Assembly (NCBI GenBank): GCA_963971225.1
Contig: OZ020267.1
Location: 117,917,891-117,981,890, forward strand
DNA: 64,000 nucleotides
Direction: 5' to 3'
DNA from: Melieria omissa
Lineage: Eukaryota; Arthropoda; Insecta; Diptera; Ulidiidae
In this document: piece after piece, positions 1 to 11,160 of the stretch
Numbering within the stretch: the first letter of the stretch is position 1
Layout: each line of letters opens with the position of its first letter
The notes under the pieces: model-generated
What the model saw: the letters and a program-made list of their open reading frames with translations, nothing else
What the model was told of the DNA's origin: nothing
Databases searched by the model: none
Position numbers and translations under genes: made by a program

Positions 1-430
1 CCAATTGTATTCCTACGGTTAAAATTGGATATTATGTTTTGGAGATGCTCAATTCCATGAATTTCAATGAACAGTTTGGAAGCATTTTCAATGAATTAAT
101 ACACAGTTTTTAAGGAACTTTTGGAATTTGTTGGTAATCTTTTATGTTCTCGCGATCGTTTTCAAATCTCGCCTAAACAACTTATAAACTCTGCCATGGG
201 ACAAACAATCAGCATCATAAACTTTCATTATAAAGTGAAATATTTCGATTTAAGTTTTACCAAGTTTTAAACAAAACTTAATATTTGGTCCTCTGTTCAC
301 CCAAACATACTTTCACTTCAGACGCAGTAACTTCGCTTTCAGTGAACCAAAAACCATGAAATTTCGACTGAAAAACGTCATGTATGGGTGTCACCAGAAA
401 TTTTCATAATTTATATAATATTATAATATA
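1..430. other. AT-rich sequence without recognised features
   Basis: No open frame, RNA gene or terminal repeat stands out in this stretch. It ends in an AT run directly before a repeat element that starts with CTAGCTG. Confidence 0.4.
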
Positions 431-1384
431 CTAGCTGGGCCCCGCGGCTTTGCACGCAACTTCTCTTGTTTCCCCCGATACAAATTCTTAACCCATTGTT
501 GACCCCGTCAGATTTTGATGAAAAAACAAAAAAAAACATGTCTAATTATCTTTGATTTCAAGTGTTTCTACAAACTGTTAAGTCAAAAGGCCCATCAAAT
601 CATGTGCTTTCACATTTAATTAACATCATCACATCTAACCAAATTCTTAACCCTTTTCCAAAAGAAATTCCCGAAGTGAAAAAAATTAAAATACGTGGCA
701 AATTATTCCTAACTAAGAGTAATTCCACCAAGTTTGAAGGTAATCGGCCCATTAATTAATGTTTTTTCTTAATTTATCCGCACAAACTTTTAACCCGTCG
801 CTGACCCCATCCGATATTGACATTCTGAGAAAAGAAAAACACGTATAGAGTTATTTTTCGTTTTAAGTACTTTCACCAAGTTTGAAGTCAAAAGGCTTGT
901 TTCTCCATACATACGTTTAAGCCGTCGTTGATCCAGTTAGATTTAGATTTTGAAAATAATGAGTAACACGTATATATTTTTTTGGATTTCAAGTATTTTA
1001 CAATGTTTGAAGTCAATAGGCCCATCGGTTCATTTTTTTCGGAGTCTTCCCGTAAACAAACCTTAACCCATTGTTGGCACAGTTCAATGTTGATTTTCGA
1101 ACAGTTATAAGATACGTGTCGAATTATTTTTGATTTAGAGTATTTTTAGGAAGTTCGAAATCAATGTGTCTATTAAATCACGTTTCTTCATACAACACCT
1201 TAACGCATGATTTGCCCTTTTAGACCCCGATTTTCAAAAAATCCCGTGTTAGTGGAGGTTCATTCTTTAAGATGTACCTGCAGTTCAAATTTCGCGTTAG
1301 TAGCTTCAGCGGTTTGAGCTGGGCGATGATAAAGCAATCAATCAATCAGTCAGTCAGAACAAACAATCTATGTATATAAATATG
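431..1384 (+). repeat. CTAGCTG-type interspersed element with degenerate ~150-bp internal repeats
   Basis: The element opens with CTAGCTGGGCCCCGCGGC after an AT run and closes with a CAGTCAGTCAG-type stretch and TATGTATATAAATAT. Between them a unit of about 150 bp recurs five or six times (near 487, 640, 787, 905, 1064 and 1195). Each unit has a variant of 'taacccgttgttgaccc', then 'gatttcaagtatttt' and 'gtttgaagtcaa.aggccca'. It has no credible coding capacity. The superfamily is unknown to me. The insert at 49376-51073 starts and ends in a similar way. Confidence 0.5.
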
Positions 1385-1975
1385 GAGGCAATACCACGCC
1401 TTGTCCAATGCTCACAACTTTCTTCTAGTCGAATTGTGCTACTAAGTGAAAAGTTCGAACCAAGTTTCATTGATGTGGACAGTAGTGCGTAAATGTTGGG
1501 TCATACAACATTTGCCACGCCCCTTGTACAACGCCGATCAAATCTGACCAGCGGAATGACACATCTATGAGACGACGGTACACAAACTTTCAATGCTGTG
1601 TGGCTAACGATCCCGAAGCTATTCCATATAAAAGATTTGAGTTGTATAGGCGGTGCCACGCCCTCGTTCAATACCCGCCCAATTCCTTCTGTCGAAAGAT
1701 ATGACCAAGTGGTAGGTTCGTTCTAAGATTCATTGATGCGCGACTAACGGTTCCAAAATTATGCAGATAGTGTGTGTCAAACGCCTTTGTCCTACGCCCA
1801 TCAAATTTCACCAGTAGAATAACATAGTTATGTATGAGACGAAGGTACACCAATTTTTAATGCTGTGCGGCTAACGATTCCGAAGCGATTCCATATTAAA
1901 AAATTGAGTTTTATAGGCGGTACCTTGCCTTGTCCAAAAACCACCTTATTAAATCATATCCAAGCAAAATTCAAT
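1385..1975 (+). repeat. Tandem ~265-bp repeat block, GGCGGTGCCACGCC type
   Basis: Two full units and the start of a third begin near 1380, 1645 and 1910 with 'ataggcggtgccacgcc' variants. Between them are matching blocks such as 'aatgacacatctatgagacg' and 'attccatat.aaaa.ttgag'. Related sequence recurs at 50085-50345 and 50931-51060, inside the transposon that splits the duplicated forkhead exon. The block is therefore the core of a dispersed element, not a local satellite. Confidence 0.55.
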
Positions 1976-1978
1976 CGA

Positions 1979-2250
1979 TCATTCATATTGTGTATGTGTG
2001 CTATTTTTTTCGTAGCACTCTAGGACTCGCTTTCGAAAACTTTCGTACATAACCGACGCTTCGGCCAATGATATGGCCTCCCACTCTTGTTTTACTCTCT
2101 CAATAAGTTGAAGTCTATTGGCAGGTTTTGGACTCCGAAATGCTGAATCTTGAATCCTGGACCAGATATGTTCAATAGGATTAAGATCTGGCGAATTTCG
2201 CGGCCAGTCTTCGCATACTAGCTTAACCCTTTCAGTCACAATGTCCAATA
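1979..2250 (-). pseudogene. Tc1-like transposase, C-terminal fragment
   Basis: The minus strand encodes about 85 residues containing DWPRNSPDLNPIEHIW. This is the conserved block around the third acidic catalytic residue of Tc1-family transposases, which cut and paste DNA at TA sites. A typical Tc1 C-terminal tail follows (LIERVKQEW, MYESFRKRVLECYE). The N-terminal DNA-binding domain and the first two acidic motifs are absent, and no terminal inverted repeat could be paired. It is a dead relic. Confidence 0.75.
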
Positions 2251-2260
2251 TATTGGACTA

Positions 2261-2780
2261 CAGCCCATACAATTCATACAGCGGGCTGTTATTTTCATGT
2301 CGGAAAGGGTTAAATAGACTTTTGGCAACACTTATTGACTATTTCGCCGTATAACATCGCGCACAGTCCTGCATTAAAATCGCTGTAGATCAGTGGTCGG
2401 CAAAATTGACAATGAGATGGTGTTAGTGAGCGCAGTGTTATTTCTCTCCACTGTTTAAATTATTCCCCTGAACAACGGCTGATTGAGAGAACGTACTGTG
2501 TACGTGTGCTGAGTGTACTGCTCATAGGAGTAAGCTTTGCCGACCATTGCTGTAGATGTACGAGGGAATTGATTAGGATTTTCAAACCATCAAATTATTG
2601 GGAATTTCCCCATTTCGATTTCAAATAAAACAAGCGATCAGAATTTTAACTATATTACAATTAAAATGAGATATGCAGAAACTTTCAGCCCACCCTGTAT
2701 ATAATATAATATGATAAAAGAAATGAATTAAAGTAAATATATCAAAAAAGAAATACAAGTTCATTTATGAGTGTGAAAGT
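2261..2780. other. Intergenic sequence; short direct-repeat arm
   Basis: No gene is seen. Positions 2700-2778 (aattaaagtaaatatat, aatacaagttcatttatga) recur almost unchanged at 8705-8770. They flank the decayed gypsy element, but I could not show that they are LTRs. Confidence 0.4.
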
Positions 2781-3167
2781 ATTTGATGGCGAACGCTGTA
2801 AGCTTTGGAGGTTTGCAGCATTTGTATGTGAAACCTTAATTCGGTTCTTATGGTTCAAATAACTACACACGATATAAATGTTAACGTTGTGTGAGACTCC
2901 TAGGCATACGATTTGCCTCGTAAGTGAGTGAGACTCTCGTCGACATACGCATTGTCCTTGAAATTGGCAAAGCCTACATGAATCGCCGTTAAGTTTTACA
3001 GTTAGAACGCGTTGTCGAACATTCTCGAGTTGGTTGTTGTACTTTTCACTGTCGCGTTGTCACTGTAGCTTAGCGGTTACTTACAGAAACGTGTGAAAGT
3101 AACGTCGTATGTTACTCGCTACTTCGGAATTCAAACGCGAAAGGTGAAAGCAAGACAGACGTTAAAA

Positions 3168-4130
3168 ATGTCGTTACGATAAAACGAATTGCGCGAGCAA
3201 TGCAAACGGGCCGGGTTGTCGACGTCGGCCAGAAAGAATCAGTTAATTGAACGGTTATACGAACATAGAAACAGTGACCCAACGTATCTCCATGTTGGAG
3301 AAAACAATTTTAGAAATACGCGCGCAGCTCCACCAAAATCCGCAACCACATTTCGAACCTTTATTAACCTCCTCGCCAGTACCGACGGTGTAACCCTTAC
3401 CCGTGCAACCGACATTTGCGACTCAATACAGTGCACCAAATTCAAGCCCGAGTCAATATATGCAATTTCTAAAGACCAACGCGTACGGTTGGAACGAGGG
3501 CGCCATTATGTTTGCAATAAAACACAAGCCAAACTGTGGATTGATTCGCAAGATACGGTGTTTTTAACGTGGCAGTAATTTGTGAATCAGTTCTTAGCCG
3601 ACTTCCCTTGTTTTGAGAACGAGTCCGACATACATTAAAAGTTAGCGCGGTCTAAACGACAACCAAACGAATCGCCGGTTAAGTATGTGTATCGAATGCA
3701 AGCGTTGGGCGCGAAGGGTGGACTACCCAAATCGAGTATTATACGCCATATTGTGAACGGTATAAATGATTTTGTTCGAAAACGAAAAATATCGAACGAA
3801 TACGACCGATGCCAGGATTTACTGCGCGATATCTTGAGTTATAGTGCATACAACGATATACGACCAGTACTAAATAAACCGAAAGCGCCAATTCAAAACC
3901 ACGTAATGTCAAACGAAACCACAGGAAACGCTGAAACCCGCGCACAATGAAAACCTGTGCCACGCGAAAATCTTAAATGTTTTCATTGTTCTAAGCCTGC
4001 ACATTTTTCGGTTAACTGCCCAGAGCCGTAGAAGAAACCGCGATGCAGCATGTGCCAACATACGGCACACAAAACGGAACAGTGCACTGTAAATGTGAAC
4101 GTAATTTCGAATAAGCCAACTTCTTCCGGG
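3168..4130 (+). pseudogene. Gypsy gag-like remnant with SAP-like motif and two zinc knuckles
   Basis: Gag is the structural protein that packages retrotransposon RNA. The frame starts MSLR and hits a stop at once. It continues as LREQCKRAGLSTSARKNQLI, which resembles a SAP DNA-binding motif, and stops again at 3578. From 3687 a basic helical stretch follows, then two CX2CX4HX4C knuckles (CFHCSKPAHFSVNC near 3980 and CSMCQHTAHKTEQC near 4050), separated by more stops. An SAP-like start also occurs in the unrelated gypsy Gag at 41-42.6 kb. The gene is broken in at least three places. Confidence 0.6.
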
Positions 4131-5028
4131 AACATTATTAAAGAAATCGCAGTTAACGGTTACAAAACAAACGCATTCGTTGACCCCGGTAGCTCGTATA
4201 TACGCATAAAGAAGAGTTTCGCTAAGAAGGTAGGGCAACCGGAAAGACACAATTCTATTTTACGTAGATTTGCAGGTGGCGAATACCTGTGTGTCGCGTA
4301 AGTACAAACTTACATAACAATAGACAAGAACAAAACAAACGCGGATTTGTCAATCGTCGACGACCAATTCATCTGTGAAAATGTGCTAGTTGGAAATTAC
4401 GTGCTGTGTAAAACCGGTAATCGTGTGGTGATCGAAGGGGCTCATTACCGCATAGAACGAATTCGAAATATCACCACTACCGCGGATCTAGATGCATCCC
4501 AACGATCACATAACGACGATCTCATAACAGAGTACGGTGAAGTGTTCAATCTGCCTCAAACCATACCGAAAAGACCGATCGTTTCGGCAGTAATTTCCGA
4601 GCTACTAACCAACGGGATTATTCGACCGAGTCAGTCGCCTTACGCTTCACCGGTGGTCCTGGTCGATAAAAAGAATGGTGAACACAGACTCGATGTTTGA
4701 ACAAGATTACGGTTAGAGCGCCGTATCCTATGCCTAATATGGACGAACAATTTGCACAATTATCCGGGAAAAGATATTTTACAGCGTTGGACTTACGAAT
4801 GGGCTATCATCAGATAGAAATCGATGAAAATTAAAAAAAAAAAATATACTGCGTTCGTAACTACTGAGGGCCACTTCGAGTGTAATCGGATGCCTTTTGG
4901 CCTCGTTAACGCGCCCGCAGTATTTCAATTCGTAATGAACAAAATTGTATCGAAAAAGGTAGCCAATGAAGTGCTGGTGTACTTGGACGAAGTTATTATT
5001 CCGAGTCAGACGATCGATGAAGGGTTAG

Positions 5029-6852
5029 GTTAGGTTGGAGTGGCAGCCTTCAGTGTGAAAAAGCTCACGTAGGCACAACTATTGGCCCGTTGTGATACCA
5101 CAGTGTATGGCGCGACTCCCCCTTAATGCGCCTGGAACCATGAAGATTCCATGATGAATCTGGCTATGTCCCTGATATTCAGAGGAGATAGTCCAGTTAG
5201 ACTATCGAAAAAGGCTGAGCCGAGGAATTTAAATCTTCTTCTGGCTAAAGAAGGACATTGACATAGCAGGTGGAGAACGGTTTCGTCCTCCTCCTCAGAG
5301 CCGCATCCTCGACATAGGTCGTTGGATTGCAGACCCAGTCTTTCAGCGTGCTTACCCATGATACAGTGTCCCGTAAGCACCGATACCGTTAAACTTATCG
5401 AGTGACGACTGAGGTTGAGCAGCTGATTTGTCCGTTTCAGGTTGAAAGTTGGCCAGGTTTGTCGGGAGATGTTGCAGGTCTGTTCCTCAGACCACAAATC
5501 GTTTGCTATTTTATAGTAAAACTGCTTGAGCATCAGTTTAACTGATGCAAGAGGAGCTCCAACAGCGAGGAAGGACGAAGCACCAGAGAGCAACGTACCC
5601 GCTCTGGCTAATTCATCCGCCTCGCAGTTACCTACGATGCCCCTGTGCCCTGGCACCCAGAGTAGTGAGACATTGGAGCGTCTGGCTAAGGCGTTTAGAG
5701 ACTCACGGCAGTCCAGGACCAGCTTAGATGAGGTGGTCGCCCTTGCGAGCGACTTGATAGCTGCCTGACTGTCTGAGTAAATATGGATATCTGCCCTGTG
5801 TGCGCTGTCGCGAGTAAGCCAGATGGAGGCCTGATATATGGCCATTACCTCCGCCTGGAAGACACTGCAGTGATCAGGCAAGCGGAAGGAGAGTCGAAGC
5901 CCCAGTTGGCTGCAGAAAATCCCGCAGCCAACCTTGTTGTCCAATTTGGAGCCGTCGGTAAAGAAGTTGATGGAGTCATCGGTCGCTAGTTCGTTACCTG
6001 TCCATTCATCTCTATGAGGGATGCGTATAGTAAAGCCGTGATCAGGCTTGATAGGGGAGCTAATGAGGTCGATGCCGGTGGGCATCGAGCAGTCCTCAAT
6101 AAGAATCCTGGAATGACCAAGATCCGATCTAGCCCAGCGGGAAATCGCGTGAAGTCTGACTGCAGAACACTTCGCGTGTAATTTGACCCGTTGTGCAGTT
6201 GGGAGCCAGTGGAGGAGGGTGTACATTGCTTTGGTGGGTGTAGTACGGAGAGCCCCTGTAACCAAAAGGGCCGCCATCCTCCTGACTTTGTCAAGAGGTT
6301 TCAGGTTGACCGCCTTGCTAATGGCGGGCCACCAAAAGACGGTACCGTAAAGGAGGTTTGGCTCAACCACTGCCGAGTAAAGCCACGACACAACACGAGG
6401 TTGGAGTCCCCATCTTGCGCCTAAAGCTCGTTTACAGCAGTAGAGAGCACACGAGGCTTTCCGCGCCCTTTCAGCAATGTTGGCCTTCCAATTCAGTTTA
6501 GAGTCAAGTATTAGACCAAGATACCTAACATTGTTGCTGAGGTTAAGTCTAACGCCGTTCAGAGTGGGAAGTACGAACCGAGGTATCTTGTACTTCCTGC
6601 TAAAGAGCATGACCTCGGTTTTGGAGGGATTGACGTCAAGGCCAAATTCACGGCACCATTGGGATAGAATCCTTAGTGCATAACCAAGTCTCTCAGAGAG
6701 AGTGGAGAGATATTTTCCGGAGACTGCAATCGCAATGTCGTCCGCGTACGCGACAATTCTGCAACCAGTATTGTCCAGCCGGTGTAAGAGAGAGTTTACT
6801 GCCAGATTCCAGATCAGAGGAGAAAGCACGCCGCCCTGCGGTGTGCCCCTCC
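5029..6852 (-). mobile_element. 5'-truncated LOA/I-type LINE with 11-bp target duplication
   Basis: The sequence tgaagggttag occurs at 5018-5028 and again at 6853-6863, exactly flanking the insert. This is the target-site duplication expected of LINE integration. On the minus strand the insert starts inside RT, just before GTPQGGVLSP, and ends with a short CCTAACCTAACC-type tail. 5' truncation is usual for LINEs. It landed in the RT region of the older gypsy element. Confidence 0.85.
5123..6852 (-). pseudogene. LINE ORF2 C-terminal portion: RT palm to RNase H and zinc knuckle
   Basis: The open frame is uninterrupted from the truncation point to its stop, about 575 codons. In order it shows RT motif GTPQGGVLSP, the catalytic YADDIAIAV, the RT thumb, an RNase H domain (FFTDGSKLDNKVGCGIF, SDSQAAIKSL, WVPGHRGIVGNCEADELAR) and a CX2C-type knuckle (CRGCGSEEEDETVLHLLCQC). 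RNase H after RT points to the LOA/I/R1 group rather than the jockey core. The endonuclease and ORF1 are missing, so it cannot mobilise itself. The unbroken frame says the insertion is fairly young. Confidence 0.8.
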
Positions 6853-9450
6853 TGAAGGGTTAGTGCGTTTAGAAAAGTTTCTACCATTGTTAAAAGAAGC
6901 CAATCTAAACTTCGGGTTGACAAGTGCAAATTTCTAGAGACCGAAATTGAACCTTTAGGTCATGTAAACAGCGCGAACGGTATAACCCCCGCGATAACAA
7001 ACTTTCCGGAAGCAACAAGCCTAACCGAACTGAGACGGTTCCTGGGGCTCACAGGGTTTTTCCGAAAATTCGTACCAAACTTCTCCCTCATCGCGAAATT
7101 CATTACAAAACTACTCCACAAAGATCAAAAAGGCAATTTTATTTGTGACGACAAACAAAAAACCCGTACTAGCCTAATACGATCAAAAAGCGCAACACGA
7201 CGTTCACACTGATGCGAGCGGCGTAGGACTCGCGGGGGTCTTGCTACAATCCTTCGACGGAAAACGTGGAATCCAGTCTTCTATTATAGTCGAATTGATC
7301 CGAAGCGGAAACGCGGTATCATAGCTATGAGCTCGAAGTTCTTGCCGTAGTTGAGAACGATTCCGCATATGCCTACTAGGAAAACGGTTACAATTGGTAA
7401 CCGATTGCTCAGCCGTAGCTCGCGTAAAAGAAAACAAAGAACTCAAATCTAAGATCGCTCGTTGGTGGCTCCAGCTGTTAGAATTAGATTTCGAATGTTT
7501 TCATCGTCAGGGAACCCGTCTTCAACAAGTCGACGCTCTTAGCCGTATGCCTGACCAACCCCCGAAGGAAGTTGAACCCTCTGGATTCATACTTAAGGTA
7601 ATTGCAAATGTAGGCAATTGGCTGTTGACGATGCTGCTTCAAGACGAAAGTCTTCGCGAAATTATCAGCATCGCTAATGAGTCGGTGAAATTACCACGTG
7701 AAACCGCCATTAAGGCTAAAAAATCACCAACCGCAATTGAGGAAGTTAAAAGTTATATCACTGCTTATATTCAGTGTTGTCACCAGAAACACCGTGCTGG
7801 AAAATCCGAGGGTTGCCTGCATTACAGCCCCATAAAGCCAATTCCGTTCTGTCTAATCCGCGTCGACCACATGGGTCCCTTTACTCGCAGCAAGCGCGGT
7901 AACTGCTACATACTCGTGATTTCCGACGCCTTCAGTAAATTTTTGGTTGTCAAGGCTGTTTGCTACACCAAAACAACACACATCTTAAGGGTTCTCAACG
8001 AGATGTTCAGCTTTATCGCGCTGCCTTCCCGAATTATAGCAGACAGAGGGACATCATTCACGTCCAAAGCATTCGAGGCGTACTGCAAGGATTCAACACA
8101 CGAAGACTGCCGTGCGCACCCCAAGAGTCAACGGTGGAGCGTGCCAACCAAAGTATATTGTCATTTATCCGAACGACTACTGAAAATCCGAAGGATTGGG
8201 ACCTTATGTTACGAGATCTGCAGTGGACTATAAAACGCCCAAAGGAACGCCACTATAGGGTTCAGTCCAAACAAGTTAGTGTTTGACTTTAACCTGTGCA
8301 ATATCGTCCAAAACGAACTCCTTGCAGGAATTCACGATGACATCAACGATGGAACAACCACGTTATCAATGCCCGTGAAACGTGCCTCACACGAAGCCCA
8401 CGAGTTATGCCAAAAATGCTCTCGCGGTGATCGAAAACGAACCAATAGCATCTGGAGACTCCCGAAAATTGGAGCCAAAGTATCGAGGACCGTATATTGT
8501 CAGCAAAGTTCTCGGCAATGACCGGTATCTGCTTGAGGATATCCCCGGTTACCAGATGACGAATAGGAAGTTATGTTCCATCTAAGCCTCCGATAAAATG
8601 AATCCCTGGTGTAATGGTGTTCCCGAGCTAGACGATGACGAAGACCCCCTTGAATCCGACGACGACCAATCAATCGAATAGATTGACCTTTTGACATATA
8701 TAGTATAATATAAAAAAATTAATTAATTAAAGTAAATATATAAAAAAGGAAATACAAGTTCATTTATGACAATATCTACCATAAACTCATATTCATCCAT
8801 ATCAGCATGGCTTCATAAAGGGTAGATCTACGTCTACAAGCTTGTCTTTATTCTCCAATTTTGTCCTAAAACAACTATGGTAACCAATGCAATGCGATAT
8901 TTACTGATTTCGCAAAAGAATTTGATAAGGTTAATCATAAACTTGATCAGATGGGATTCGACCCGGCCATTCTCAAGTGGCTCGTTTCTCATAATAAACA
9001 TAAACAACACACATTTGGATGTTAAAAACGTTACCTTGGATGTTATAAACGTTACCTAGACCCACTTCTATTTCTGATATTTGTTAATGACATCCCCGAT
9101 CTTATCTTAGAGTCATCCTACTAAATGTATGCGGATGACTTGAAAATATTTCGTATTGTAAAATCTTTCTTTCTTAAGGATGATTTATCCAAGTTGCAGG
9201 CTTGGTGTGTGACGAACTCATTACCTCTTAATGCCTCCAAATGCCAATATACATATGACATTTAATAGTCGGTTAGACGTAATCGATTATCAATACACAA
9301 TTGGTAATGTTACTCTTTCTCGAATTTATGAAAAATAGGATCTGGGAGTTATATTCAATCACAAGATGTGTTTCGCCGAGTACATAGACTTTCTGATTGC
9401 CAAAGCAAGGGGTATGCTCAGGTTTGTAATAAGAACCTCAAATGAATTTT

Positions 9451-11020
9451 GTGATATGTTTGCCCTCAATGCATCTCTTGACTTTGGCTCTTTGGTGTTA
9501 TCTTCAGACGATGTAGCAAAGGGTATTCGCGATGTAAAGCTTTCGTCGCAAACTGATATTGATGGTCTCTCCTCTGTCCTGCTAAAAAACTGTCCTTCCC
9601 TTGTGGAACCTTTGAAAATTATCTTCAATAAGTCTCTTATATCTGGAGTATTTATCGAAGATTGGAAAAAAGCCTCAATTACTCCAATTTTCAAAAGTGG
9701 TAACAAAAATGATGTGTCAAATTATAGACCTATCTCAAAGTTATCCACGGTTTCTAAACTTTTTGAAACCATAATTAAAGATAAGGTTTATTTTGCGGTT
9801 AAAAATATAATTATCCCCAATCAACATGGTTTTGGATCTGGTCGGTCCACCGTATCCAACCTGGCGGTTTTTTCTGAGTACTGCATCTCGGCTTTTCAGA
9901 AGGGCTTACAAATTGATACTATTTATACTGACTTTTCTAAAGCATTTGATAGAGTCTCTCATGAAACTTTACTTGCCAAGCTGTCTAGTCTTGGTTTTCA
10001 TTCTGTGTTTCTTGAATGGTTAAAATCCTATCTTAGTGAACGTCTCTGTGTTGTGTCATTTGACAACACCTCTTCCCGGCCTTTTACGGCGAACTCCGGT
10101 GTTCCCCAGGGTAGTATTTTAGGTCCGCTATTATTTGTGCTCTTTATTAACGATGTTTGTACGTGCTTTTCAACCTCCAAATTTCTATTGTATGCAGACG
10201 ACCTTAAAATCTACTCTGAGATTAGAACCCCTGAGGACTCCTCTGCGCTTCAATCTGAGCTTAACATCTTAAATGAGTGGTGTGTCCGAATTGTCTCTTC
10301 CTTAACACCAACAAATGTTTCCAACTGACTTTCGCTAAAAAACGTATTTATTTTCCTGCCTCCTATTTTATTTCAAACTCGGGGCTTGAAGCGGTCAGTG
10401 TGATCAAAGACCTAGGTGTCTTCTTCGATTCTAACTTCTCTTTTTCTGCACATATCGACTCTATCATTTCCAAATCGTATTCTATGTTAGCCTTTGTTCG
10501 TCGCAACTGTTCTCCCTTCTCTGACCCTTATACTTTCAAGTTACTTTATTCCGCCTTTGTTCGTTCCAGGCTAGAATATGCAGCCGTAATTTGGAGGCCA
10601 TTTTATGCCTTAAGTATAAATCGACTCGAACGAGTGCAGAAGGTCTTTATTCGCTTTGCCCTTCGTTCCCTGAATTTTGCAGACCCGATTCCCTCCTATG
10701 ACGCACGTTGTCAGCTTCTAAACTTGAAATCGCTACTTAATAGAAGATCTTTTCTCTCATTAAAATTTTTATATAATATCGTGAATGGACTTATTGACTG
10801 CTCGTCTCTTCTTGAAAAAATTAATTTTAATATTCCTGCCAGATCTCTACGGCGGTCTGATCTTTTTAATGTTGGCTTTAACAAGACCAATTATGCCAAA
10901 AATGCTCCTATTACAAGAGTTCTAATTGAATTCAATAGCCTCTCAAATTCTTTGGATATTGATCTCGCATTACCTTTAAGCGTATTTTGTACCTTGTTAT
11001 CTAATTTTAAGTATCTTTAA
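9451..11020 (+). pseudogene. LINE B ORF2 reverse transcriptase, one frameshift
   Basis: The RT begins at about codon 30 of a frame whose first residues belong to LINE A. It reads IDGLSSVLLKNC, ITPIFKSGNKNDVSNYRPIS, IYTDFSKAFDRVSH, NSGVPQGSILGPLLFVLFIN and YADDLKIY, all classical jockey-clade RT motifs. Near 10275 the frame shifts by one. The thumb continues in another frame (VIKDLGVFFDSNFSFSAHI, FVRSRLEYAAVIWRPFY) to a stop at 11020. Endonuclease and ORF1 are missing. A single frameshift in about 1.5 kb suggests moderate age. Confidence 0.8.
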
Positions 11021-11128
11021 GAATATTTTTCGAATTTGTTTGAATTTACACCCCTCATTTCTCAAAGTCTGTAATTTGATTAGACTTAATTTAATAAACA
11101 ATAAACAATAATAAACAATAAAAGCCTA
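9451..11128 (+). mobile_element. Jockey-clade LINE (LINE B), 5'-truncated, inserted in LINE A
   Basis: The insert carries RT only and no RNase H. It ends in an AATAAACAATAAACAATAA tail at about 11090-11125, after which LINE A resumes. LINE A is continuous in protein sequence across the site apart from a few missing residues, so this is an insertion with a small target deletion. I could not find a clean target duplication. Confidence 0.7.
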
Positions 11129-11160
11129 TACCTTTCTTTTGTTAAATCTAAGCTCGAATA

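Larger units (their letters stand above)
4085..8585 (+). pseudogene. Gypsy pol remnant (protease, RT, RNase H, integrase), interrupted
   Basis: The protease-like segment (4085-4300) carries FVDPGSS where active enzymes have DTG or DSG. RT begins at about 4550 (ISELLTNGIIRPSQSPYASP) and runs through YFTALDLRMGYHQIEID. Its catalytic box reads YLDEVII instead of YLDD. A LINE interrupts it at 5029. The RT thumb and connection resume at 6864 (LPLLKEANLNFGLT, then LRRFLGLTGFFRKFVPNF). RNase H and integrase (DHMGPFTRSKRGNCYILVIS near 7868) follow, then a C-terminal GPY-type motif (YRGPYIVSKVLGNDRYLLED near 8490). Frameshifts and stops recur throughout, so it is non-functional. What I infer is an old insertion later used as a LINE target. 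Confidence 0.75.
2781..8690 (+). mobile_element. Decayed Ty3/gypsy-like LTR retrotransposon, split by a LINE
   Basis: Gag-, protease-, reverse transcriptase-, RNase H- and integrase-like reading frames follow in canonical order on the + strand but are broken by stops and frameshifts. A LINE (5029-6852) sits inside the RT region. About 70 bp of similar AT-rich sequence flanks the element on both sides (2700-2778 and 8705-8770). No clear LTR pair is visible, so the true ends are uncertain. Its sequence differs clearly from the second gypsy family at 17-43 kb. Confidence 0.7.

Noticed and set aside
9366..10328. A continuous 320-codon LINE protein
   Set aside because: Its first ~28 codons belong to LINE A and the rest to LINE B, so the frame is an insertion artefact and ends in a frameshift.
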